64,000 bases of DNA. Source: Hexactinellida sp. DTS-2022 (Eukaryota; Porifera; Hexactinellida). The notes below the pieces were generated by a model. That model saw only the letters and a list, made by a program, of their open reading frames with translations, was not told the origin of the DNA and made no database searches. Made by a program: the position numbers and the translations under genes. The stretch is taken from the NCBI GenBank assembly GCA_028753945.1, contig JAPNXP010000001.1:1664501-1728500 (forward strand), in the 5' to 3' direction. This document shows positions 43,204 to 54,498 of the stretch, piece by piece; the first letter of the stretch is position 1, and every line of letters begins with the position of its first letter.

Positions 43204-44899
43204 AACTAAAAATTTAAGTCTAGTTCTTACCAGACTTATATGATTTTTCATTTTAATATGCTTGTACTATTTGAAAATTATTTTATTAATTCATTTATTA
43301 TACGTACCTCACATTCTTGTAGTATATAAACACTACTGTACTATATCCTAATTTTTGGGTGGTGGAATCGTGTTTTGATATTTCACTGGAAAATAATTTG
43401 CAATTAAAGAAGGTAATAGATTGATCAAGTAAAAATGTTCGTAGATTGCGAGGAAATAATAATTTAAGTTAAGTTTAAGTTTATACAAAACTAAGTTTGC
43501 CTTTAAGTTTTGCGAAGTTAAGTAAACTTAGCCTAAACTAATTCAAAACTTTGTTTAGACTTAGTTTAAGTTTATGAAATGATAGTGAATAAGGCCCCTG
43601 GTTAATAGATAATAAAACTAACAACAAATAACTTGGTTTGATTCTAAATGTATATTCAGCTTGTTTAATTAGAATGGAAAGGAATTAACAACTCAGAAAT
43701 TGCCATACTGTTGGTTAATTTATTAAGACTGACTGGATTTATGGGATTTGGTTAAAAGTAAGAGAAATCAGGAAAAAGGATTGGGATTGAAAATACAGGA
43801 TGACATCTATAACCTGTGAGACATATCCTGAAATTTTGAGCTCTTAGTTTCAAAATGAAACTTTGTTCTGTGGAGAGGATACGGACATAAAATATAAACT
43901 ACCTAAGTCAGTCATTTGAAAACTGACCCACTACAATTAAGAATCTAATAACAGTTGAAATAATGAATAATGTAGCTTAGCATTTAGTAGAATAAATATG
44001 AAACTGGAGATTTGAAATTTAGAATAGGAATCTGATAAAATGAATCTGACACCGTAATAACGAAGTGAAGTGTTAGACATGTAAATTGGCTTGTATGCAC
44101 ATAACTATGCTACTACAATACTATTTTATAGCATATTTGGCTTCAGTGATGATTTCAATTTTTCCCATAGAGTTTGGCTTATGAGCTAAAAAAAATTTAA
44201 CTTTTTTATTTCTTAACCGATTTTAGTGATCTTTAGCTCAATCTTCATGTCTCGACGGGTTCTATCACGTGGCATACAGTGATTTTGACCATCTTTGAAA
44301 AAGTAGGGGGGTGTAAGATTGTGCAATTGTACCCGGAAACGAGATTAGCAACTAAACGAGATCATAACAATCAATCCCCGCTCACACGAGAGATTATGCG
44401 CATTCATTAATTAGTAGATATATATAGACTTACAACTAATTTACTAGTACTGCTATATCTAATCGTTATTATTCATAATTGTTCGTGTACATATATTTAC
44501 TTATCAAACGTATAACTTGGGCACAACATTTTGATATCTACAATTAGGAAAAAAACTTGGTACTAGAAAAAAATCTAAAAACTAAAAACTACAACTAAAA
44601 AAACTTGAAAAAAACTTGTTATGTACTCGTAGGTTGACTAATTTACTTGAATAATTTAAACAAATGGTTACAAATCCCGATATTTTACTTAATTGTCTAA
44701 AATCTAAATTTATATATAAACAATTTCAAAAAGCGGGAGTTTAGTTTTTTAAAATTAAAAGTTTGGCGGGAGGTCGGGAGGATGGGAGAAAAAAAGGCGG
44801 GAGGGTTTGCAACCCTGTAATTGAACGAATAAAAAATAATAATTCAATACAACAATAATAATAATATGAAATATCTACAACATATGAAAGTTAAAGACC

Positions 44900-46751
44900 A
44901 AATTAGTAGTTCTAAGTATGATACCTCTATCTAACCTAGGGTGGTTGTTGGGTGTAAGTAACAGTACAAACGTTGCGCCTATATATACCCCGTCCTGGAG
45001 TCAGTTAATCCAGCTTGTCCCCAGAGACAGACCGGCTATTGCAAGGAACAGAATCATTATGATATTGCAGATAAATGAGGCGACAAGAATACTGTTGAAC
45101 TCTGCTATGGGGAAACCTACCTCAACAATCATTTATTTTAATATTGGTCTAGAGCCATCATAAAGATGCCGATTAGAACGCTAGTCGTGAGGAGAATGTA
45201 AATGTCACTTCCAATTTGGAATATGTCCAAACAAATAAGCGAGAAGAACACCAGTATAATGCTGGTGATTGCAGATAACGAGACAGCTAAGAACTCATTT
45301 CTCCTAGGTAAACAATCAGCTATTTTAGCGAAGATCAATGAGCCAAATACTTCATCAAATAGAATCCCAACCAACCTACTAAATCTTGTGTTACACGGAT
45401 GGAAAGTTCTCTGAGGTTAGGGTAGAGGAAACTGATCCTAACGACGAAAACGCCCACAGGAATAGCGTAACAAAGAGAGAGAGAATTAAAGGATAATTTC
45501 TGGTATAAGATTTGGCTGTTGCAACGAAATTAAATCTCTCAACAGTAGCAGACTAGCAGTGATACTGGGGCTAACTTGGGTCTGCTTGGAAAGTAAAGAA
45601 CAATGAGAGCGAATAAAGCAACAGGTGCTACAGCTTCTATGTACAACAGCCGTAGAATGGAGTCAGTCAGGTCTGATCTACAGTCACTTGAGAATTCAGA
45701 CATGGGGTCAAGCCCTTTCAAAAGGGCTTAAGTCCAAGCCCATCCCTTATCAGAAGGGCTTAAGCCCAAGCCCTTTTTCTAAGCCCTTTTTCAAAAAGGG
45801 CTTAAGTCCAAGCTCAAGCCCTTAATATAGGGCTTAAGTCCGGACTTAAGTCTTTTACTCTAATTATTTAGAAATCCATACCGTATTTTATTGAATAAGT
45901 GCCTTGAAAAGAGCTTGAAAAAGGGCTTGAAAAGGGCTTGAAGCTCATCTATAAGGGGCTCAAGTCCAAGTCCGGACTTAAGCCCTTTTGTTAAAGGAGG
46001 ACTTAAGTCCGGATTTAAGCCCTCTCAAAAATGGGCTTAAGTCCAAAGGGCTTAAGCCCTTTGGGGCTTGACCCCATGCCTGCAGTTGAGATACATGAGG
46101 TGTTCACGTCTGGCACCAAGAGAGGTCCTAGAATGAAGGATATAGAAATTCCAATATTGCTGGACTGACCACTGAGATCTGTTGCTATGTTACGTTCGTT
46201 AGAAGGAAACCAGTTAGCAGATAACTGCGTGGTTGCACTGACAACAACAGAACCAGCGAGTCCATTGATAAACTGAGCAGAAAAGAGCAGAATGGTCACA
46301 ATAAATTTAGAAAAGTAAATATGAAGCAACGCAGGATTCCACAAACACGGAGAAATACACCAACAACAACTCCACACCTTAAGCCTAAATCATTAGTAAT
46401 TAAATAGAACAATAGAGTGCTATGAAACAGCTGCGATATTCGACAGCCAAGCAACAGTAGTGCCTCTCCATTTGAGTCTGCAATAGGAGAGAAACTGTTG
46501 AAGTAAACATTTTGCAAAAAAGCAAACAAACTAAATAGTAGCAAGATATATAACCTAATTCAAGTAGAACAATTTCTTTTTTTACCCAATAAAGAAAGCC
46601 TCTCATCAGAGTTAACACTCGTATTAGCGTTCAATGGTGGTACGAGGCTAGAACATGACGAGCTATTTGATTTAACATCCGTAGTATCATGGAAACAAGA
46701 CACTGGCTCATTGATCATAGTAGTATGTCCCATCTTGGGAGAATCAGTCAT
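44900..46751 (-). pseudogene. SLC49A4: SLC49A4 (DIRC2)-like lysosomal MFS transporter, decayed
   Basis: A major-facilitator gene of the SLC49 family; its relative SLC49A4 is a lysosomal pyridoxine exporter. Pieces in order on the minus strand: ATG 46751 with a Ser-rich N-terminus ending DERLSLLGKK; RLYILLLFSLFAFLQNVYF (TM1) to LGLRCGVVVG; INGLAGSVVVSATTQLSANW then FPSNERNIATD and FILGPLLVPDVNTS; LLYIEAVAPVALFALIVLYF then PSRPKLAP; YAIPVGVF; ILFDEVFGSLIFAKIADCL and later TMs to SLGTSWIN near 45000. Breaks: an in-frame TGA just before TM1, a frame change near 46310, a foldback element (45697-46082) between VPDVNTS and the next block, further frame changes near 45540 and 45400, and TGA for Trp after SWIN. 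It is not functional as it stands. Identity comes from block order against vertebrate SLC49A4. Confidence 0.72.
45697..46082. repeat. Foldback element made of GGGCTTAAGTCC words
   Basis: Ends are CAGACATGGGGTCAAGCCC and GGGCTTGACCCCATGCCTG. The 386-bp inside is nearly all AAGCCC, GGGCTT, CTTAAGTCC and GGACTTAAG in both orientations. It interrupts the SLC49A4-like frame. No clean 8-bp flank duplication was found. Confidence 0.75.
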
Positions 46752-46759
46752 AATTACTA

Positions 46760-47141
46760 CCTTATTATAGGAAATTAACGCGCCATGAAATTAACGCGAA
46801 TTTCTCCAAATCGCGTTAATTTCCTTCGCGTTAATTTCCATGACCTTAATTTCCTGTTATTTAGCAAAATTATACAATGGATGGACAAACTTCTGAGCTA
46901 CATATTTTCAGATGTGCAACTAGTTTGAAAGGATATACCATGTCTGTCAAGTAGATTGGAAGCCTATTTGGGCACAATAATAGTATTAAATCAGGAGATT
47001 AATAATCCTGAAATTTTTTTCTAAAATTTATTCGCGTTAATTTCATGTATTTGAAAATGTTCAGCTCCAATTCGCGTTAATTTCATGAGCGTTAATTTCC
47101 TTCGCGTTAATTACATGGCGCGTTAATTTCCTATAATAAGG
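46760..47141. repeat. Long CCTTATTATAGG-family MITE
   Basis: 382 bp with ends CCTTATTATAGGAAATTAA and TTAATTTCCTATAATAAGG, between TA dinucleotides. GCGTTAATTTC and its complement repeat about ten times. The 88-bp copy at 8291-8378 shares the ends but has only one word pair per arm. It lies just upstream of the SLC49A4-like pseudogene start. Confidence 0.75.
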
Positions 47142-47283
47142 TATAAACAAATTGCAAAGATAAATTTACACAATATTACGTATATTATAAATATAATGTG
47201 TATCAAACTAAATACAACAAGCTCAAACAAAATATTTAAATACTGTACAAGACATAATTGATACAACAGATGAATATCTGGTA

Positions 47284-48078
47284 CCATAGGCGTAGGAGCC
47301 GTGGGGGCAGTGAGGGCTAAAGCCCCACCCAGAGGGGCCAGATGGATCAAAATCATAATCCAAATCCATTCAGTAATCCATTTTCCACAGGAATATAGAT
47401 CAAAATCCAATCCATATCCATATGGAATACTGATATCAAATCCATGTCCAATACTGATATCAAATCCATGTCCAATCCATGAATCCATCAGATCCATCAG
47501 ATCCATGAAATCCATCAGATCCATGAAATCCATTAGATCCATGAAATCCATAAGATCCATCAAATCCAGTATGTATAAACTTTAATTATTATTATGTAAT
47601 GCGATATCCTTGTTTCAATTTTGAAATTGATTTCTTCTCACTTTACATGTTAGAATTCTTTTCAATAGAATCTAGTATCACACATACGTTCTGGTACAAT
47701 GTGTTAGTTTATGCCTCCGTCAGTACCATGCAGGAACTATAATCGCCCAACATAGATACTAATAGCGCCTGCAATGGTACTGACGGATGGATTACATGGA
47801 TCTGATGGATCTGATGGATCTTATGGATTTCATGGATCTCGTGGATCTCATGGATCTGATGCATTTCATGGATTTCATGGATTTCCTTGGAATTTGGAGA
47901 ATCCAAATCCATTCGATATCCATGAGTTTGGGATTTGTCAATCCAAATCCATCCAAAATCCATGGATTATGGATTTGATGGATCATCAATCCATGAAATC
48001 CATAATCCATAATCCATCCAGCCCCTCTGGCCCCACCTCAATTCATTTTGGTGGGGCTCAGCCCCACCACTTTGACAA
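47284..48078. repeat. Foldback element made of ATCCAT words
   Basis: Outer parts are GGGCTAAAGCCCCACCC and AGAGGGGCCAG on the left, and CAGCCCCTCTGGCCCCACC and GGGGCTCAGCCCCACC on the right; these are inverted. Inside each arm are tracts of ATCCATGAAATCCATCAG (47460-47570) and ATGGATCTGATGGATCTG (47790-47900). The centre (47585-47770) is unique AT-rich DNA, with a nested pair around CCGTCAGTACCATGCAGG. Outer limits are approximate. Confidence 0.65.
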
Positions 48079-49450
48079 GCATCCATTTTCATTGTCAAAA
48101 TAACCGAAAATTATTGACCATTATGTATAAACTTTATACGTATGCATATGCACTTAGGAAAATTCATAATTTTGAGATACATGCTTTGTTAGTAGTTTCT
48201 ATGTTCACCTTATATTATTTGCATTTTACCCTTTCAACTCGTTGACCTAGCCTTGATTAATAAGGATGCAACAATCGCTCAAGTCGATCTTTAGTCCAGC
48301 TACTAAATGAAACTCTATTGCAAATGAATTTATTAGTTTAAATCAAATCGTTTTTGGATATTTTGATTAAATTCTGTTTAGTATGATATGTCAAAGCGTG
48401 GTAGGCCCAAGAGTAAATATCGTTCCTACGCGCCTGTCTGGTAGAACTAAACTTGGATAGTCTATCTACTACAGTTGGCATACTCAAAATAATCCTAAAA
48501 CAGATTGTTCAATTATCTATGAACTTTAGGTCCCAAATATTATTTTTGTAATATACGCCCAGTGACATAAATACATAAAAGTACCAATCAGATCAGTCAT
48601 AGCAGGCTATGGATCAGTTTACTATAATATTAGGAAAATAACTTTTATATATAATTTGTACAAATATATCTAATGTAGTCATTTGTATGTGTCCCATACA
48701 TTTGTACGTATAACTGTAGTATCGGGCACCGGGAGTGTCGTTGATGGAGACACCCCGGCAGGAGGCACAGTCGAGGACTGTGGCCATAAGGAAGCGTGAT
48801 CACCCACAGACGTGAGGTGAGTCATGGGGTCGAGGGTCACCACTAACAGCACATTGGCTGGCTAGTCTACGTCGTATCAATTGATCCCAAAATTTGCAAG
48901 GAGTTCATTAGAAAATTAAGTAGATGATATAATAAAAGGTATAGGTAATTAATATTTTGTAAACTAAATCCTTTGTAATTTAAATCTTAGAAAATACAGC
49001 TTCACACCACGAGGCAATGTATGAATAGCAATTAAATGCTTAGATATAAATTATCATAAATAAAGAATATCTGCATGCATAGAAAAGATATAAAAAGTTA
49101 AAGTAGACGAACTAAATTACAGAACCATCTTTGTTGTGAACTATTTATTTATTTATTTTTTAGATTTTATTTGTTATTTCGATTCGCAGTCGGATCCTTA
49201 ATAAATAATCCTATATCTAAATTTTGATTACCCCACCCCAATATCTAATAATTTCCTATTCTTTTCCTAAAGCGTGTTTGTTAGAATAGTACACCTTCTG
49301 AAAGTAAAATATACTGACAAGTTATTTTCTAGAAAAAATAATAATCTTAGGGTCATAAATATACATTGGTCCAAACCAGCAATATTAGCTAATATTTGCA
49401 TCTTTTAGATAGAGTGTCATATTTCATACTTAATTGACTACAAAAGAATA
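48079..49450. other. AT-rich spacer with one GC-rich structured island
   Basis: Mostly AT-rich without genes. The island at 48722-48875 is listed separately. It includes the promoter side of the subtilisin-like gene. Confidence 0.4.
48722..48875. other. GC-rich island with three potential hairpins
   Basis: In an AT-rich desert, three adjacent stems can form: GTGTC...GACAC within GGGAGTGTCG...GAGACACCCC; CACAGTC-GAG-GACTGTG; and GGTGA...TCACC. A consensus-like donor GAG/GTGAGT stands at about 48815. A short open frame crosses part of it but has no recognisable match. It could be a structured RNA, a SINE head or an old element; I cannot decide. Confidence 0.3.
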
Positions 49451-52400
49451 ATGAGGCTATACATTATGTGTCTAATACTATTGACTGCGTCCATACTGGT
49501 CAGCTGTGAGGTCAATGAGAGATATATAGTATTGCTAAAGGAAGGTGCAACTGACGAGCATATAGAAAACCTCATTCAACAAATCGAACTAGTCTCTGCA
49601 CTACCACGTGATGAGATGTTCGTAGACTCTGATAACTCACTTTTACCCCTAGTCTATGGCAACTTTAATAAGGAGACAGCAAACAATGTAATTTATATTT
49701 ATAATAATTAATTCTAATTAAATTAAGAGGTTGACCATCATCAATGAGAAAAAGAACAGTCTCTTGGCCGTATGAAATTTTACTTTGAATATGTTTTGTT
49801 TAGACCAAGCCTTATTAAAAAACTAGCTAGGAGTGCCAGTCCCTCATTTGCACTAATTAAACCCTGCAAATGAGGTTACTCAACTTTTAATCAACAGCCT
49901 TAGTTATAAGTTCTTGACGATTTTCAACTATAAATATAATTTTAATATTTTTAACCAAACTGCCCCGGTGCTACATGGGATTATTATATTGTGCCCGTAG
50001 ATAATTAAGAAGCCCTGGTTTAAATTATTATTGGATATTATTTATTGTAGTAATATACTCTGTAAGGTAAGCCGCTTAATCAGTTAATCAGGAGACGGAT
50101 TATTGGCGTATTTCCTCATATAATTATGTATGTAGGCCATTACAACGGTTAATTGGAATACCGTAGAACATTAACTCACGAAGTGTTGGCTTACGCCTTT
50201 ATATAATATCAACATATAATATCAAAGAATTATAATACAGTAAAATAGTACAATGAAATAGTACAATGAATCAAATGTAGAGTTCATGAATAACGAATAT
50301 ATAATATGTCTGTATTCTTAGATTGAAAAGATGGATATTGTTAATATAATTGAAAAGAACGGAAATGTGTTCGTTGGAGCTACCTTCAATGACTCAGAAC
50401 AGATCTCCACTGTTCATTCTCTGTCGACAAATCGCTACAACTTGAATTTAATTGGAAGTAAAAAATGTATAGTTGGGAAATTTGCACCATTCAATTATGG
50501 AATTGGCGCAGATATCTACATACTGGATACAGGAATAAATTATGATCACGTCGATTTCAGGTACTTTTAAATAATTGTACACACTAAAGATAAGTTGCAT
50601 GAATAACTTGTGGGCCATTGTTGTAACCTCAAAAACAATATGTAAATTGATTAAATACTTATCATGTCTTAAATGTCCAACTCTGTGGTAATTATTATAC
50701 TCAAGTTGAATGTTCTGACTTCTGAGTAATGTTAGATGGAGGAATGGAAAGAGTGGTTCTAGGGCCAAGTACGGAGGATATGACGCAATTGATGACCTAA
50801 ATAGACAAAACAGAAAAGGCAGAGACTGCTTTGGACACGGCACACACGTTGCCGGGATTGCGGCAGGGGTATACAGCGGAGTAGCCAAAGACGCAAATAT
50901 ATACAGCATGAGGGTACTCAACTGTCATGGGCATGGAAGCTACGAAGGAACCATTAGAGGATTACATGCTGTATTTAATAAGCACAGAGAAAATAGAAAA
51001 AGGTATTCTCACTGTTATAATTATGATTTGTTTAATGCATGTGTGTCAAACTCGATTCGAATAGTGGGCCAATTTCATAGCCCCAGCCCTTTACCCGGGC
51101 CATATTCCATATATTTTGATGGATTGCGGGCCAAATCTAAGCAACCGGAGGGCCACAAATGGCCCGCGGGCCACCAGTTTGACACGCCTGGTTTAATGAT
51201 TTAGGTAATATAATGAGTATGAGTTTATAAGAATGAATTAAATAGAAATCAAAATTACATAATAATTTGTCTAATCGAATGTTTTAAATTTCTGAGAGTA
51301 AATCGACAATAGTACAGTGTATGTAGTGTTCTCGTAATAGTAAGTTACATTTTGCAAGAAATTGCTAGCTAATTTGCTTGCTAATAGTAATAGGCGAACT
51401 TGATTGAATTAACATTAATAAATGCTCGTCTGGGACTGAAGATCACTTGTTAATAGATAATATTTGCTTTTAGACAATTGCTATTAGGCAAACATAACTA
51501 ATTGTATAAAATGAAATAATTCATATGTAGACCGTCTATTACCAGACCAGATTTTTACATAAATACTATTACCCATATACGGCCGGAGGCTTTTGCTCTA
51601 CAGAATTTATAGACGGTCTACAAATTTTTGGCTAATTTTGTATGGACTTTTATAGACCGTCAACTCTACATATAAGGAAGCTCTTATAAAATAATTCTGA
51701 TGTCCGGCTGGAGGTATGATGTCCTCTGACTAGTCACTACAGTGAAAATTATACCGAGATGTGGACCTCAAAAAATGATCGTTGAATTACTATGTACATA
51801 TAAAATCAATGGATCGTTAATTAAGTTCTGCACATAATAATAGTTAATATCTTTAATTTGGCAATCGTTTCTGGTATAATTGAGGTTTTATAGCCTCGTT
51901 TATTTTTATAATAATAATATTTAGTCCGTATCTTCTCCACAGACAGAGTTCATTTACTAAGAACTGAAATTTTCAGGATAGGTGTCTCATGGGTTACAGG
52001 AGTGAACCTGGGCTCACAATTTATGATTATCGAGTAGCATTCAATTACTAGTATAAAATGATTTTCTATCAATTATTAAGCGTGCGTTATAGAATGCCCA
52101 ACAATCAGTTATTCGTGTCCCATCAATGGTTTAAATCAGTTATTTTTACAGCATTTTCTTTTGGAGGCACTATCAATCGCCAACGACCAAAATATAGTGC
52201 CTCCAAAGGACATGCTGTCGGCACAGCTGCAATTTTATTCTTATCATTCCAACCGATGCGTCGGGAGGGAAAGAAGTCCCATAAATTTATAACAGCGCAA
52301 CAATATTAAAAGAATAGATTTGACTGAGTCCATACGATAATTTGACCCAGAGCTCTCATGGTTCTCGACAGCCCTGATTCCAACTATTTAATCAACAGTT

Positions 52401-53223
52401 TGTGTATTTTTAGATCTGACTTTGTTGGATCCATAGCAAGCATGTCGATGGAAGGACGCAGATCACTTATTTTAGACTCAGTTGTCGATTCTGCAGCGCT
52501 GAATGGCATTGTAATAGTAACATCAAGCGGAAATGCAGGGACATTGGGTTCCGATAAGAGCCCAGGCGCAGCTGGATTAAACATTGACGTCGGAGCTCAT
52601 GGATATAATATGCAAACTTGCAAAAAACCAATGACCTTCTACTCGAATTACGGGAAAGTTGTTGACGTTTTGGCTCCTGGGAATTATATACTGAGTGCAG
52701 ATTTCAAAAATATCAGAGGTTAGTGCGAATTATCTTAAGAGTTAAGTTATTAATTAAATTTATGTTCAATTATTAAATTCGATTTTCCCATAGTCCCATA
52801 CTAATCGAATTGCCATTGAATTTCCAATAAATCCAAAAGATCTCCTAGCAGTAGTTGTGATAATTACAAATTGCAGCCAGTCAGGGTACATCTTGTATAC
52901 CCACCGATAACAATAATTTCCCATATAATATTATAACATTAAATGTTTTCAAATACCTTTTAAAGGTTTAATTAAACAAGATCCTATTTTCTTCAGGTTT
53001 TACCAGAAAAACTGGGACATCTATGGCCTGTCCCCATGTGACTGGAGTAGCCGCATTGATGAAATCTGGGAAAAAAAGCTTGAATCCACCACAGATTAAA
53101 CTCCGAATTAAATCTAATGCTATCGACGATATTGATTTGTCTGAATGTCCCAAATTCGTGAGGGAAGAGACCGAAGAGTATCCTATCAAAAGGCTGTATG
53201 TCACCTCCAAACTAATTTCATAA
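49451..53223 (+). CDS. Secreted subtilisin-family (proteinase K-like) protease, five exons
   Basis: Secreted serine endopeptidase, family S8. Exons: 49451-49687, 50322-50560, 50736-51002, 52414-52718, 52997-53223. All introns are GT-AG with phases 0, 2, 2, 1; the joined frame is 424 codons plus TAA. A signal peptide (about residues 1-19) is followed by an I9 inhibitor propeptide (RYIVLLKEGATDEHIENL to VGATFNDSEQ), then the mature domain. The catalytic Asp148 is in YILDTGINYDH, His193 in GHGTHVAG, the oxyanion Asn288 in TSSGNAG and Ser358 in GTSMACPHVTG. All four essential residues are present, so activity is plausible. The C-terminus is short (66 residues after Ser358), with no P domain, so it is not a furin-type convertase. 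Intron 3 (1411 bp) contains a hAT MITE and a mariner remnant. This is the only multi-exon gene in the window. Confidence 0.85.
51038..51190. repeat. hAT MITE in intron 3 of the protease gene
   Basis: 153 bp, CATGTGTGTCAAACTCG to GTTTGACACGCCTG, flanked by perfect 8-bp GTTTAATG copies (51030-51037 and 51191-51198). GGGCC words recur inside (GTGGGCC, CCCGGGCC, GCGGGCC, GAGGGCC). It is a common animal hAT-MITE layout. Confidence 0.85.
51200..52400. repeat. Other intron-3 repeats
   Basis: 51360-51500 holds a decayed mariner-type element (TTGCTTGCTAATAG, AATGCTCGTCTGGGACTG). 51530-51655 has an inverted pair TAGACCGTCTAT / ATAGACGGTCTA. 52060-52310 repeats blocks of 7540-8200 in inverse order. None codes for protein. 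Confidence 0.45.
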
Positions 53224-53669
53224 GAATACAAGTCTCACTGTCTGTTTCACTTTGCTAAAATCTCTATAACTTAATCAAAGCAAATTTACCCCAACTAGAT
53301 AGTATAATTATACGTATGTCATGTTTGATACTTATAGTGCTATTAAATTTATAACATGTAGTATTCTTGAATATATTAGCCGCCTTCGATTTGTATACTG
53401 TAAGAAGAATCCGAAATCCAGTTATGTTATAATTGGTATTACATTTCAATTTATCTGAACACCTGGCTAGTCCCGACCCAATCGTATTCCATAATACTAG
53501 TTAATCCTTAAATTATCCGAACATATTCGACTGCTCCCAACATGCAACAAGTTCGGATAATCAAGGTTGCAGTTGTTGTGTACAGTATAATTCATACGAA
53601 CATGGAAAGCTAAATCCAAATTTAGCCAATACATGTTTAAGTGCTACAAGTTCCATGGTGTAATATTAA

Positions 53670-53757
53670 AGAAACGAACACTTCGGTATCGGTCGCTTAG
53701 CGACCTTTGTTCGTTCATGGTAGACACTACGTAATACAAATAACAGCTGCTTCGCAG
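53670..53757 (+). repeat. Diverged Helitron-like tail, target of a hAT MITE
   Basis: CTTCGGTATCGGTCGCTTAG, TTGTTCGTTCATGGTAGACAC and CAGCTGCTTCGCAGC follow the tail order of the 57-60 kb units. The last hairpin is split by the hAT element at 53758-54198. Confidence 0.6.
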
Positions 53758-54198
53758 CAGAGTGGACCATGGGTCGATGGGTCATGGGTCATGGGTCAGA
53801 TGGGTCACATAAATTGATGGGTCAGATGGGTCATGGGTCACGGCTCTGTGACCCATGACCCATGACCCATTTGGAATTTCGATGTTCGTCCAGTTATAGT
53901 ACGAACTAAATTAACCCATAAACTTTACAGGGTATTTCTTTGGTGTTAGAAGTCTACCAAATTAATTGATTGACAAGCATCATACATATATTGTAAGTAG
54001 CGTTGTGTTACATAATGTTTAGATATAAAAAATAGATATTTAAAAGGTCAATGGATAACACGATGGGTCAAAGCGTTACTCGATGGGTCAATGGGTCACT
54101 CGATGGGTCATGGGTCAATGGGTCAATGGGTCATGGGTCACAAATGCGATGGGTCAGATGGGTCATGGGTCACCAATGTTGACCCATGGTCCACTCTG
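53758..54198. repeat. hAT foldback made of ATGGGTCA words
   Basis: 441 bp from CAGAGTGGACCATGGGTC to GACCCATGGTCCACTCTG, with perfect 8-bp flanks CTTCGCAG (53750-53757 and 54199-54206). ATGGGTCA occurs well over a dozen times, with its complement TGACCCAT in one block near 53850. A unique AT stretch occupies the middle. Confidence 0.88.
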
Positions 54199-54224
54199 CT
54201 TCGCAGCCGTTTTTGATAAATTAT

Positions 54225-54480
54225 AATTGCGTGTAATTTACCAACCACAGGTTAAATTTATTTGAACTAAAAAGCTAAACTTATAATATAGCTGAAAGAG
54301 CTACCCTTAAGAATTATTTAGCTATTAATTAACTAATAATTAATAACTATTGAGCAATGAGAATAATTACACAACATAATTCCCCAAACAAATTACAGTA
54401 ACTAATCAAACCCAAAATGAATTTTAGGCACGGGTTAATATATAATACTTGTAGTGTGTAATTCACTAGCCACAGGTGAA
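54225..54480. repeat. Dispersed repeat, second copy of 6630-6840
   Basis: TTTACCAACCACAGGT, CAACATAATTCCCCAAAC and AATGAATTTTAGGCACG occur in the same order as at 6630-6840. Confidence 0.6.
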
Positions 54481-54498
54481 CTCATTATTAATATTATT

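Larger units (their letters stand above)
38911..44334. mobile_element. Merlin-type transposon with 393-bp inverted arms
   Basis: The 5424-bp element starts GGGTACAATTGCACAATC and ends with its exact complement. It is flanked by GGAAAC (38905-38910 and 44335-44340). The right arm is 43942-44334 (393 bp). The left arm is 38911-39475 and becomes 393 bp when a 166-bp insertion and its TACATT duplication are removed. I saw one mismatch (ATACTAT against ATGCTAT) across the compared stretch, so insertion was recent. The body holds a broken IS1595/Merlin transposase at 41624-42567 and several MITEs. Whether these arms belong to that transposase is inference: it is the only transposase inside. Confidence 0.7.
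38706..44817. mobile_element. Small hAT element split by a Merlin-type transposon
   Basis: The left end CAGGGATGCCAACC (38706) and the right end GGTTTGCAACCCTG (44817) are complementary hAT-style termini. The flanks TAATTG (38700-38705 and 44818-44823) form a target duplication. Both halves carry GCGGGAG words near the ends (AAAAAGCGGGAG on both sides, GGCGGGAGG on the right). Without the inner insertion the element is about 680 bp and non-coding. Confidence 0.75.

Noticed and set aside
38911-44334. Polinton hypothesis for the element with long inverted arms and a 6-bp duplication
   Set aside because: It is only 5.4 kb; I see no polymerase, integrase or capsid-type genes, and the sole enzyme is Merlin-like.
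38911-44334. Inverted arms as an assembly artefact
   Set aside because: The arms differ by a clean insertion with its own duplication and at least one substitution, and the flanks are consistent with a real insertion.
47123-47563. MDLMDFMDLMD-type repetitive frames
   Set aside because: Translation of the ATCCAT word array in the foldback element, not a gene.
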